DNA of 64,000 nt from Odoribacter laneus YIT 12061 (GTDB taxonomy: Bacteria > Bacteroidota > Bacteroidia > Bacteroidales > Marinifilaceae). The notes under the pieces were generated by a model. It ran no database searches and had not been told where the DNA came from. It saw nothing but the letters and a program-made list of their open reading frames with translations. Below are positions 6,843-14,985 of the stretch, one piece after another. Position 1 is the stretch's first letter; each line of letters starts with the position of its first letter. The translations under genes and the position numbers were made by a program. Where the stretch lies: positions 247,560 through 311,559 of the forward strand of contig NZ_JH594596.1 of the NCBI RefSeq assembly GCF_000243215.1, read 5' to 3'.

Positions 6843-8399
6843 TTAGTTTCTGCGGAGGGTATATTCTTCTATGCCGAGTTGGGCTAAGGTATGCCGGAGT
6901 TCTTCTTCATTGTCGGAGAGCAGAAGGAGTTTGTCGCCCGGAAGGAGGCGGGTATGGCCGTTAGGTACGAAATAGTTTTCATACCGTTTAATCATGATGA
7001 CGAGGGTGTTTTGGGGGAAATGCAGATCCTGAAGCCGGTCTCCTTCGGTAAGCAGGTCGGGCATTACCGAGGCTTCCGCAACAATGGATTTGATATCTTC
7101 TGAAAGTTCCATATCAAATTCATTCGGTTTTTCTTGAGCCGGATGTGCTAAGCCGAGCAGGCGGGCAGCTCCGGAGACCGTAGTGCCTTGAATAAGTAGC
7201 GAAAGTATGGTAATAAAAAATACAATGTTGAAAATCTGACTGGCACCTTCGATATCTGCTAAAAGAGGATAAGTGGCAAAAATAATCGGAACGGCTCCTC
7301 TTAAGCCGATCCAAGATACAAAAATACGGCCGGGTAAAGTCATCTTACGGAAAGGAAGCAAGCAGAGGAAAACGGCTAGCGGCCGGGCAATAAAAATCAG
7401 GAATATACCAATCAATAATCCGATATGAGCTACCCCCCAGAGGTCTTTGGGATTAACCAGCAACCCCAGAGAAAGAAACATAATGATCTGGAAAAGCCAG
7501 GCTAAGCCATCAAAGAAGTTGGCTATATTTTTTTTATAAACAATACGGTGATTTCCGATGACTAAACCGGCTAAATATACGGCCAGGTAACCGTTGCCGT
7601 TTAATAAATCGGTTATTGAAAAAGTAAAAAAGAGAAAAGTGAGTAATATCACCTGATAAAGGGAGTTGTTCATCAGGCATACGTGATTAATGATATAGAC
7701 AGCTATGCGTCCTAATACATATCCCATTATAATACCGATACTAAATTGCATAAAGAAAGAGAGTAATATCTGTCCCCAACTCATGTCTCCGGACTGGATG
7801 ATTTGGAGTAATAATATGGTAAGCATATAAGCCATGGGATCGTTACTTCCACTTTCTAACTCCAGAAGAGGGCGCATATTTTGTTTTAAATTCAAGCTTT
7901 TGGAACGGAGAATGTTAAAGACAGAAGCTGAATCGGTAGAGGACATGACGGCTGCTAGCAAGAGACAGCCTACCAGAGGAGCAGCCATGGAGGGGTATAG
8001 AGATCCGATCAGCCAGTAAATAAAGTACCCGGTGATAAAGGTTGTCAGCAGAACTCCTACTGTTGCAAGTATCACTCCTTGAGGAATAATGGGCCGGATA
8101 TCGTTTATTTTGGTATCCATACCTCCGGCGAACAGGATAATACAAAGGGATAACGTTCCGATAAACTGGGCTTCGCCGGCATTGTGAAACTGTATGCCGA
8201 CACCGTCACTACCGAAAATCATCCCTACAATTAAAAATAATAATAAGACAGGTATGCCCAACTTGTAACCTGTTCGTCCGATAATCAGGCTGACGAATAA
8301 AAGAGTAGAGCCAATGAGTAATATATTGCCCGTCGTTACAATCATATAACTGATTTTTCTCATTATTCTAAACGCAGGAATAACTTGAAAGTTCTGCAT
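6843..8399 (-). CDS. Potassium/proton antiporter, CPA1 NhaP2/CvrA type
   Basis: 518 residues from the first ATG; an internal Met 19 (MIVTTGNILLIG, start 8345) fits the family length better and may be the true start. A membrane domain of about twelve segments spans residues 20-410, with family stretches such as GIPVLLLFLIVGMIFGSDG, the SSTDSASVFNIL region (Asp essential in CPA antiporters) and ELESGSNDPMAYML. A cytosolic TrkA-C-like domain follows (about 430-515, GDRLQDLHFPQNTLVIMIKR). It should exchange K+ or Na+ for H+ in the inner membrane, with the TrkA-C domain sensing a ligand. It is transcribed away from a second antiporter at 8506, leaving a shared 106-bp promoter region. Confidence 0.88.
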   Translation of the reverse strand: MQNFQVIPAFRIMRKISYMIVTTGNILLIGSTLLFVSLIIGRTGYKLGIPVLLLFLIVGMIFGSDGVGIQFHNAGEAQFIGTLSLCIILFAGGMDTKINDIRPIIPQGVILATVGVLLTTFITGYFIYWLIGSLYPSMAAPLVGCLLLAAVMSSTDSASVFNILRSKSLNLKQNMRPLLELESGSNDPMAYMLTILLLQIIQSGDMSWGQILLSFFMQFSIGIIMGYVLGRIAVYIINHVCLMNNSLYQVILLTFLFFTFSITDLLNGNGYLAVYLAGLVIGNHRIVYKKNIANFFDGLAWLFQIIMFLSLGLLVNPKDLWGVAHIGLLIGIFLIFIARPLAVFLCLLPFRKMTLPGRIFVSWIGLRGAVPIIFATYPLLADIEGASQIFNIVFFITILSLLIQGTTVSGAARLLGLAHPAQEKPNEFDMELSEDIKSIVAEASVMPDLLTEGDRLQDLHFPQNTLVIMIKRYENYFVPNGHTRLLPGDKLLLLSDNEEELRHTLAQLGIEEYTLRRN

Positions 8400-8455
8400 T
8401 TATTTTTAATAAAAAGAAAAAATTAAAAAGAGGTATAAGATTTTTCTGAAATGTC

Positions 8456-8463
8456 TAAATTTG
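8456..8463 (+). promoter_or_regulatory. -7 box (TAAATTTG) for the CPA2 antiporter
   Basis: Perfect TAnnTTTG match 42 bp before the ATG at 8506, inside the divergent region between the two antiporter genes. Confidence 0.5.
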
Positions 8464-8505
8464 TAATTCAAAAGTTAGGAGGTATGGTATACTAAATGAT
8501 TCTAT

Positions 8506-10758
8506 ATGTCTCATCTACCTACATTAGTCATTGATCTTGCCCTGATATTAGTTTCTGCTGGTATTATTACTCTTATATTCAAAAAATTAAAACAGCCTTT
8601 AGTATTGGGTTATATTGTAGCGGGATTTATTGCCGGACCTCATGTCGTCTTTACGCCTACTGTAATGGATACAGCCAATATACAAACATGGGCAGACATA
8701 GGGGTGGTCTTTCTATTATTTGCCTTGGGGTTGGAATTCAGTTTTAAGAAATTGATGAAGGTGGGAGGACCGGCTGTTATTGCAGCCATAACTATTATTG
8801 TAGGTATGGTTATATTGGGAATGTTGGTTGGGTCTGCAATGGGGTGGAAGCGGATGGATTGCATCTTTTTAGGAGGTATGTTGGCTATGTCTTCTACTTC
8901 TATTATTTATAAGGCACTGGAAGACATGGGATTGCGTACTCAGCGATTTGCTGGTCTGGTTTTAGGCATATTGGTAATCGAAGATTTGGTGGCAGTGGTG
9001 CTGATGGTCTTGCTATCGACTATGGCTGTCAAGAATAATTTTGAAGGAGCGGAAATGGCTTTCAGTATCGCGAAGTTGTGCTTTTTCCTGATGTTATGGT
9101 TTATTATCGGTATTTTTATTATCCCAACTTTTTTTAAGCGGACGCGTCTTTTGATGAACGAGGAGACTCTGCTAATCGTTTCTCTGGGACTTTGTCTGCT
9201 GATGGTCGTAGCTGCTACTCAGGTCGGATTTTCTTCGGCATTGGGAGCTTTTGTCATGGGGTCCATTTTAGCAGAAACGATGGAGGCGGAGAAGATAGGG
9301 CATTTGGTAAAACCTGTAAAAGATTTATTCGCTGCTATATTCTTTGTATCTGTAGGAATGATGGTGGATCCGGGGATGATCTGGGAATATATAGGGCCGA
9401 TTATTTTAATAACATTTACTGTATTAATCGGACAGTCCTTATTGGGTACTTTCGGTATCGTTTTAGCGGGGCAGCCTCTTAGGGTGGCCATGCAATGCGG
9501 GTTTTGTCTTTCCCAGATCGGAGAATTTGCCTTTATTATAGCTTCTTTGGGATTGAGTTTACAGGTGACGGATCACTTTCTCTATCCGATAGTGGTGGCT
9601 GTTTCTGTCATTACTACCTTTCTGACGCCTTATATGATGCGATTGGCAGAACCTGCTTATCCTTTTGTCGAAAAGCATCTGCCTGTCAAATGGAAAAGAC
9701 TATTGGATCGTTATACTTCGGGTGCTCAGGTAGTCAACCATGAAAGTAATTGGAAGAGGTTATTGGTTGCTTTGGGCCGGATTGTGGTGGTTTATTCTGT
9801 CATTCTAATTGCAGAATTGATTCTGGCATTCAGTTTATTATTACCTTTTATCCGGACTCACATACCGGGAATCTGGGGAAATATTTTAGCGGCTGTCCTT
9901 ATCATTGTTTGTATGGCTCCTTTTTTGAGGGCCATTGTGGCAAAGAAAAATCATTCGGTGGAATTTCAGATCCTCTGGCAGGATAACCGTTTTAATCGGG
10001 GATATTTGGTATCTTTAATTGTTTTTCGGTTTGTGTTGGCCATGTTGTTTGTGATGTTTGTTATTTCAGCGCTTTTTAAAATTTCGATTGGTTTATTGAT
10101 CGGAATAGCTGGAATGGCTGTCGCCGGAATGATCTATTCCCGTTATTTGAAAAAACAATCCATACTCATTGAGCGTCGTTTCCTCCGGAATTTAAATATC
10201 CGGGACATCAGTGCCCGTCCCAAAGGGAAAACGATACCGCATTTTGCCGGAAATCTATTGTCCCGGGATTTACATATGGCTGATTTTACAGTACCGGCTG
10301 ATTCGAGATGGGCGGGGAGTTCTTTGTCAGAACTTGGGCTTAAAACGCAATTCGGCATACAAGTCGTGGCTATATTCCGGGGAAATTATTGTATAAATAT
10401 ACCAGGAGGAAGGGAGCGTATCTTTCCGCAGGACCGCATACAGGTGATAGGAAGTGACGAGCAATTGTTAAAATTCGGTAGTCAATTGGAACAGCAACTT
10501 GTACCAGGAGAAGACTGTGATTTAAGTCAGAGTGAAGTCAATTTACGTCAATTTATAGTCGATTCAAATTCCGCTTTTCTGGGGAAGACAATCAAGGAAT
10601 CCGGTATACGGGAACGGTATAAGTGCTTGATTGTGGGTATGGAAAGAGGAGACAGTTCCCTGCATGATCCCACGGCCAATACCCGGTTTGAGGAGGGGGA
10701 TCTGGTATGGATTGTAGGAGAGGATACTAATATTTATAAACTGATCCACGCTGAATAA
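8506..10758 (+). CDS. CPA2 family monovalent cation:proton antiporter (KefB/C-like)
   Basis: 750 residues. The N-terminal 400 residues form a Na+/H+-exchanger domain of the CPA2 type with about twelve segments, including GYIVAGFIAGPHVVF, FLLFALGLEFSFKK, MSSTSIIYKALEDMG and LVIEDLVAVVLMVLL. A second group of hydrophobic segments (about 420-560) follows, and then one clear and one weaker TrkA-C-like domain (about 600-670 and 690-750; DRIQVIGSDEQLLKFG, GDLVWIVGEDTNIYKL). There is no TrkA-N NAD domain, unlike KefC. It is predicted to exchange K+ or Na+ for H+ in the inner membrane and to be gated by a ligand of the C-domains. It pairs divergently with the CPA1 antiporter. Confidence 0.9.
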   Translation: MSHLPTLVIDLALILVSAGIITLIFKKLKQPLVLGYIVAGFIAGPHVVFTPTVMDTANIQTWADIGVVFLLFALGLEFSFKKLMKVGGPAVIAAITIIVGMVILGMLVGSAMGWKRMDCIFLGGMLAMSSTSIIYKALEDMGLRTQRFAGLVLGILVIEDLVAVVLMVLLSTMAVKNNFEGAEMAFSIAKLCFFLMLWFIIGIFIIPTFFKRTRLLMNEETLLIVSLGLCLLMVVAATQVGFSSALGAFVMGSILAETMEAEKIGHLVKPVKDLFAAIFFVSVGMMVDPGMIWEYIGPIILITFTVLIGQSLLGTFGIVLAGQPLRVAMQCGFCLSQIGEFAFIIASLGLSLQVTDHFLYPIVVAVSVITTFLTPYMMRLAEPAYPFVEKHLPVKWKRLLDRYTSGAQVVNHESNWKRLLVALGRIVVVYSVILIAELILAFSLLLPFIRTHIPGIWGNILAAVLIIVCMAPFLRAIVAKKNHSVEFQILWQDNRFNRGYLVSLIVFRFVLAMLFVMFVISALFKISIGLLIGIAGMAVAGMIYSRYLKKQSILIERRFLRNLNIRDISARPKGKTIPHFAGNLLSRDLHMADFTVPADSRWAGSSLSELGLKTQFGIQVVAIFRGNYCINIPGGRERIFPQDRIQVIGSDEQLLKFGSQLEQQLVPGEDCDLSQSEVNLRQFIVDSNSAFLGKTIKESGIRERYKCLIVGMERGDSSLHDPTANTRFEEGDLVWIVGEDTNIYKLIHAE

Positions 10759-10843
10759 ATGAGCGGGAAGGGAGAAATAAATTTTTAGGGAATTTCTGTT
10801 TTTAATTTTCTTCGTGTAAAGTAAGATTTCTTTTCTAAAAAAG

Positions 10844-10883
10844 TTGTCTAAAAAATAGACAATGATGTCAATAAATTTGACAT
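10844..10883. promoter_or_regulatory. Two tandem palindromic operator-like sites upstream of permease gene
   Basis: TTGTCTA-AAAAA-TAGACAA (10844-10862) and ATGTCAA-TAAAT-TTGACAT (10865-10883) are both perfect 7-5-7 palindromes sharing TGTC...GACA, two bases apart, with centres 21 bp (two helical turns) apart. The geometry suits two dimers of one repressor. They lie 118 bp before the permease ATG in the 242-bp gap 10759-11000, which holds no gene. Confidence 0.5.
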
Positions 10884-11000
10884 TTTAGGTTATTGCTTTA
10901 TTTTTAGATATTTGATATATAATGATTTATATAGTATGGTATGAGTTTTGTCCAAAATGAGAAAAGGAGATAAATGTACTTATTATAAAATAGAAATAAA

Positions 11001-13358
11001 ATGTTGTTGCAGTTGAAAGAATTCATTCGGGAAAAACGGAATAAACCGTTTTCATTTGTTGTAAATTGCGTCGGTATGTCATTGGCTTTTACGGCTCTTA
11101 TTATTTTATTTACCTATGTACGGGCGGAATTGAATCACGACAAGGATGTGGTAGACAGAGCTGATATTGTGCGGATGAAAAATGCAAGTTGGGGGATCAC
11201 TCCCGGGGCTTATGCTTCTTGGTTGGCCGGGAATTTACCGGAAGTGAAACAATATTGCCGGGTATTGGAGATGTCGATGGCTATTTTCGTTCCTCAGCAG
11301 GGAGAGATAGGGGAACAGTATGTAGAGGAGAATATTGTTCTGGCTGATAGTACTTATCCTGAATTTTTTTCTCTTCGTCTTCTCGCGGGAAATTTGAAAG
11401 ATGCCTTAGTGACGACAGAACAGGTTATTTTAAGTGAAAGCATGGCCCGGCAATTATTCGGAGAGAGCGATCCACTGGGGAAGCAATTGGTGTTGGGTGG
11501 GGCTATACATTCCACTGTGGTGGCTGTGTACAAAGATATAAATAATCCGGGGCTTAGGCGTCCTAAAATGATTACTAATCTGAATTATGTGGATAAAGTG
11601 TGGCAGGCTGGTTATAGTGATTCTTGGTGGTCTTCCAACTGGGAAACTTATTTCAAATTGACTCCTGGGGTGGATCGGGCCCAATTGACGGAAAAATACA
11701 GACAATTGTATGCTCAGAAGTTAAAAAGCTTTGGATGGGAAGATGCTAATATACAGGATGAATTGCCTCAGGCAAAATTTTCAGAATTTAACGAACTTTA
11801 CTTTACACCGGAAGTTGACTTTGCGCAACATGGCAACCGTGCCAATATTAATATTCTGATTTTAATAGCTGTATTGGTGTTGGGGGTAAGTATTATTAAT
11901 TATGTGAATATGGCTACTGCCCGTCTGGCTGATAAAGCCCGGATTATCGGGGTAAAGAGAACATTGGGAGCGGGCCGCAGAAGATTGATTTCTTCTATTA
12001 TTTTGGATTCTGTTGTGACTTGTTTTCTGGCAATGGTCATAGCTTGGATATTGGCTGAAATTTCTTTCCCTTATTTATCAGATTGGCTGGGATGCGGAGA
12101 TGTATTGAATATTGATAAATGGGCGGGTATAATATTATTTATTTTGATCCCTTTGCTCAGTGGTTTATTATCGGGTATCTTTCCGTCCGTTTACCTGACC
12201 CAGATGAACCGGCTGGATTCTATGAATTCGCAACGGAATGAAAGCATTGCGTTACAAAGAGTAAAAGGAGGGTTAATGGTACTACAGTTTGCTGTTTCCA
12301 TTGGATTGATAATTGCTACTTTGCTGATTAATAAGCAAGTCGAATATATAAAACATTTAGATCCAGGATATGACCGGACTGATGTAGTTGTTGTAAAAGG
12401 TCATGGGGAAGCTGTTTTATTGGAAAAATTTCCGGAATTCCGGAATTTATTATTACAGAACCCTTCTATCGTAAAAGTAGCCGCTGCTAAAGAGCCGATT
12501 TATAATATAGGAGAAAGAGGAGGACATTTGAGGGTACCGGGTAGTGGGGAGGAGATCGGAGGAGCTGTTACCTGGATAGACGAGAACTTTATGGATTTAA
12601 TGGGATTAAAGTTGATAGAAGGGGAAGAATTTCAGGAAGGGACTAAAAACCGGGGTAAATTTATTATCAACCAACGTATGGCGAAAAGGATTGCAGCGGA
12701 GTCGCCGGATCATTCTTACCTTTCCGAGCGTCAGATCGGGGTGGTAAAAGATTTTAATTTTAAATCGATGCATCAGCCGATCGAACCGATGTATTTTGGT
12801 TATATAAACGATTACCAGCAAATGGCGGATGCTTATATCCGGATTGCTCCGGAGGACCGCAAGGCCACATTGGATTACATTGAGAAATGTTATCGTCAGA
12901 TCTATCCTCAGACTTTTTATCAGTATAGTTTTATGGATGATGATTATGCCGGTTTATATGGATCAGAAGATTTATTTGCTAAACGTTTGCTGGCTTTTAC
13001 AGCTATGGCTATTGTTATTGCTTGTCTGGGATTATTGGCTTTTGTCGCTTTCTTTATCGAACAGAAGACAAAGAGTATTGGGGTACGGAAAGTCATGGGA
13101 GCTACGGAGTATCAGATTATGGAATTGCTCAACCGGGATTTTATCCGTCGTCTATTTATCGCTTTTCTCATTGCTTGTCCCGTCGTCTATTATATGATTC
13201 ATCTTTGGCTGGGTAATTTTGCTTATAAAACCAGTTTAAGTTGGTGGATATTTGTGTTGGCTTTTGTCATTATGATCGTTATTGCTTTGTTGACGGTGAG
13301 TGTGTTAACCTGGAAAGCGGCCACGAGAAATCCGGTGGATTCTTTAAAAACGGAATAA
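11001..13358 (+). CDS. FtsX/MacB-type ABC transporter permease
   Basis: 785 residues. It has the two-module layout typical of Bacteroidota MacB-like permeases. A first TM segment (about 20-41) leads into a periplasmic MacB_PCD domain, then three TM segments with FtsX signature (YVNMATARLADKARIIGVKR, about 305-325). Next come a further TM near 430 and a second periplasmic domain, and a C-terminal FtsX unit (IEQKTKSIGVRKVMGATEY). It ends in the typical NPVDSLKTE tail. No ATPase gene is adjacent, so the nucleotide-binding partner must be encoded elsewhere. Such proteins act in mechanotransmission for efflux or lipoprotein-related processes; the substrate is unknown. Two palindromes upstream suggest regulated expression. 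Confidence 0.85.
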   Translation: MLLQLKEFIREKRNKPFSFVVNCVGMSLAFTALIILFTYVRAELNHDKDVVDRADIVRMKNASWGITPGAYASWLAGNLPEVKQYCRVLEMSMAIFVPQQGEIGEQYVEENIVLADSTYPEFFSLRLLAGNLKDALVTTEQVILSESMARQLFGESDPLGKQLVLGGAIHSTVVAVYKDINNPGLRRPKMITNLNYVDKVWQAGYSDSWWSSNWETYFKLTPGVDRAQLTEKYRQLYAQKLKSFGWEDANIQDELPQAKFSEFNELYFTPEVDFAQHGNRANINILILIAVLVLGVSIINYVNMATARLADKARIIGVKRTLGAGRRRLISSIILDSVVTCFLAMVIAWILAEISFPYLSDWLGCGDVLNIDKWAGIILFILIPLLSGLLSGIFPSVYLTQMNRLDSMNSQRNESIALQRVKGGLMVLQFAVSIGLIIATLLINKQVEYIKHLDPGYDRTDVVVVKGHGEAVLLEKFPEFRNLLLQNPSIVKVAAAKEPIYNIGERGGHLRVPGSGEEIGGAVTWIDENFMDLMGLKLIEGEEFQEGTKNRGKFIINQRMAKRIAAESPDHSYLSERQIGVVKDFNFKSMHQPIEPMYFGYINDYQQMADAYIRIAPEDRKATLDYIEKCYRQIYPQTFYQYSFMDDDYAGLYGSEDLFAKRLLAFTAMAIVIACLGLLAFVAFFIEQKTKSIGVRKVMGATEYQIMELLNRDFIRRLFIAFLIACPVVYYMIHLWLGNFAYKTSLSWWIFVLAFVIMIVIALLTVSVLTWKAATRNPVDSLKTE

Positions 13359-13483
13359 AACATGTTTCCGGGTTATTGTTTAATCTTTTTAACCGGATAA
13401 ATATCTTATACACAGCCGAAGGAGAATACTTCCGCGAACGTGAAAAGGTGTCATTACCGGTTTAAACAAAATTCCTCGTCGTT

Positions 13484-13605
13484 TTACACATTAGGGACGT
13501 GCCCTAATGTGTAATTTTTACGTTATTTTGCTCCTAGGAAATGGAGAAGGGAGTTGTAATCAACGGGATTTCTGTTTTTCGCAAAAAAGGTCCGTCCCTC
13601 TGGAG
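13484..13605 (+). repeat. Dispersed repeat element, copy 1
   Basis: The left module is a perfect 13-bp inverted repeat, TTACACATTAGGG (13484-13496) and CCCTAATGTGTAA (13502-13514), with loop ACGTG. The right module is GCAAAAAAGGTCCGTCCCTC then TGGAG (13581-13605). Both modules recur exactly at 44224-44322, with a different and shorter middle. AGGGACGTGCC on the left and GGTCCGTCCCT on the right are also complementary at 9 of 11 positions, so the ends could pair as terminal inverted repeats. It looks like a MITE-type or structured-RNA element. The surrounding gap 13359-13843 otherwise holds only a permease remnant. Confidence 0.7.
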
Positions 13606-13606
13606 G

Positions 13607-13690
13607 GCGGCAATCGCTTTTTTTACTGTTAGTTTATTGATTTGGAAAACAGCCGTTTCTCATCCGGTTAATTCATTGCGGAAAGAATAA
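13607..13690 (+). pseudogene. C-terminal remnant of a second FtsX-type permease
   Basis: In frame from 13607 the DNA encodes AAIAFFTVSLLIWKTAVSHP then VNSLRKE and a stop. This aligns with the last 27 residues of the intact permease just upstream (IALLTVSVLTWKAATRNPVD then SLKTE). Nothing upstream continues the frame as a permease: the dispersed repeat ends directly at its start. The fragment is therefore the 3' end of a lost paralogue, truncated at the repeat. Confidence 0.7.
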
Positions 13691-13799
13691 GGATTTGGTG
13701 TCGGGTAGAAAAAGATCGGGTTTGAAAGGGGGAAGAGGATTCGAATACAATTAAAATTACTATTTATTTGTAAAAAATAAGAAAATTCAGAAGTTTATT

Positions 13800-13807
13800 T
13801 ATTTTTG
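13800..13807 (+). promoter_or_regulatory. -7 box (TATTTTTG) for the glycoprotein-degradation cluster
   Basis: Perfect TAnnTTTG match 36 bp before the lipoprotein start at 13844, at the head of a five-gene same-strand run. No -33 TTTG at the best spacing. Confidence 0.4.
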
Positions 13808-13843
13808 TATGTTTCATTTTTAAGGGATAAAAAAATTGAACAT

Positions 13844-14968
13844 ATGAAAGTTTTGGTGTGGATAAGTTTTGTTTTGTCTTTGTTCTTTTCTTGTAGCGGA
13901 AAAGAAGCACAAGAGTGCGGAACTTTACAGGATGGAGATTTGACGACTGTGTGTCGTGTCGTTGGAGAACGAAATCGGTTTTTATTAAATTGGTCCCAAG
14001 AGGGGGCCGTAAAGTCTTATAAAATATGGTCGTCGGGAGAGATTCCGTCACGGGATCCTGTTGCCTGGCAATTAAAGGGATCTGTGGATGGAAAAAGCTG
14101 GGCGGTGATAGATGAACAGCGGGAACAGGCTTTTTGTTCCCGTTATCAGGAAAAATTATATGCTGTGAAGCATCCGGAGAGTTATAATTATTATATGCTG
14201 GAGGTAGAGGTATCCCGTGGGGATACGGTGGTGCTTCCGGAGGTGGAGTTATATACCCGGAATTTGACGGTAAACTGGGAGCATTTTGCTTATCCGGAAG
14301 TGGTATTTACCGATGAGGATGATACCTCCCGGGGAAGTGCATATTACCGACAGTTGGTACAGATACCGGAAGAATATATCAAATACCATACTCGGAAAGT
14401 GGCTGAAATACTATATTTTAAAGCTAGTGATCCCATGCCGGAGGTACGTCAGATCGATTATTCCCTGAAAAATTTCAATGGGGTCTCCTATAAAGGAGGG
14501 GAACCGCCTGTGGTGCATATTGTGTATAGTACACAGCATATTGAAAAATCAGCCGAAGAATCGCTTTTTAAATTGGATGCTGAAACTCGGGGTGTTTTAT
14601 ACCATGAATTGACACATGCTTATCAACAGGAACCTAAAAATATCGGTAGTTATGGGACGAATAAAACTTTTTGGGCTTGTATTGAAGGCTTGGCGGATGC
14701 CGTGAGGGCAGAAGCTGGTTTATTCGATGTAAAAACCTTGCGTAAACCCGGTGGAAACTGGATGGATGGGTATAAGACGACCGGTTTTTTTATCCAATGG
14801 CTGACGACAAAAGATCCGGATGCTATTCGGAAGTTCCATCAATCGGTGCGGGATTTGGAAACCTGGAGTTTTGACGGTGCTATAAAATACGTATTTGGGG
14901 AGCAGCAGAGTATTGACGGAATGTGGCAGGAATATCAGGCTTTTCTGACTTCAGAAGAAAATAAATAA
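13844..14968 (+). CDS. Secreted lipoprotein metallopeptidase, basic-secretory-protein family, with discoidin-like domain
   Basis: 374 residues from the ATG at 13844. The lipoprotein signal ends at Cys 18 or thereabouts (SLFFSCSG). Residues about 30-130 resemble a discoidin/F5-8 type C carbohydrate-binding domain (YKIWSSGEIPSRDPVAWQLK, SVDGKSW). Residues about 140-370 match the plant-type basic secretory protein family of zinc peptidases. The zinc motif is YHELTHAYQ (His 254, Glu 255, His 258), followed by IEGLADAVRAEAG, where the third ligand is expected. It is predicted to be surface or periplasmic. The next gene, a GH92 mannosidase, starts 18 bp after its stop, so the pair should be co-transcribed and probably act on the same glycoproteins. 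Confidence 0.8.
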   Translation: MKVLVWISFVLSLFFSCSGKEAQECGTLQDGDLTTVCRVVGERNRFLLNWSQEGAVKSYKIWSSGEIPSRDPVAWQLKGSVDGKSWAVIDEQREQAFCSRYQEKLYAVKHPESYNYYMLEVEVSRGDTVVLPEVELYTRNLTVNWEHFAYPEVVFTDEDDTSRGSAYYRQLVQIPEEYIKYHTRKVAEILYFKASDPMPEVRQIDYSLKNFNGVSYKGGEPPVVHIVYSTQHIEKSAEESLFKLDAETRGVLYHELTHAYQQEPKNIGSYGTNKTFWACIEGLADAVRAEAGLFDVKTLRKPGGNWMDGYKTTGFFIQWLTTKDPDAIRKFHQSVRDLETWSFDGAIKYVFGEQQSIDGMWQEYQAFLTSEENK

Positions 14969-14985
14969 CGCTATAAATAAATGGT

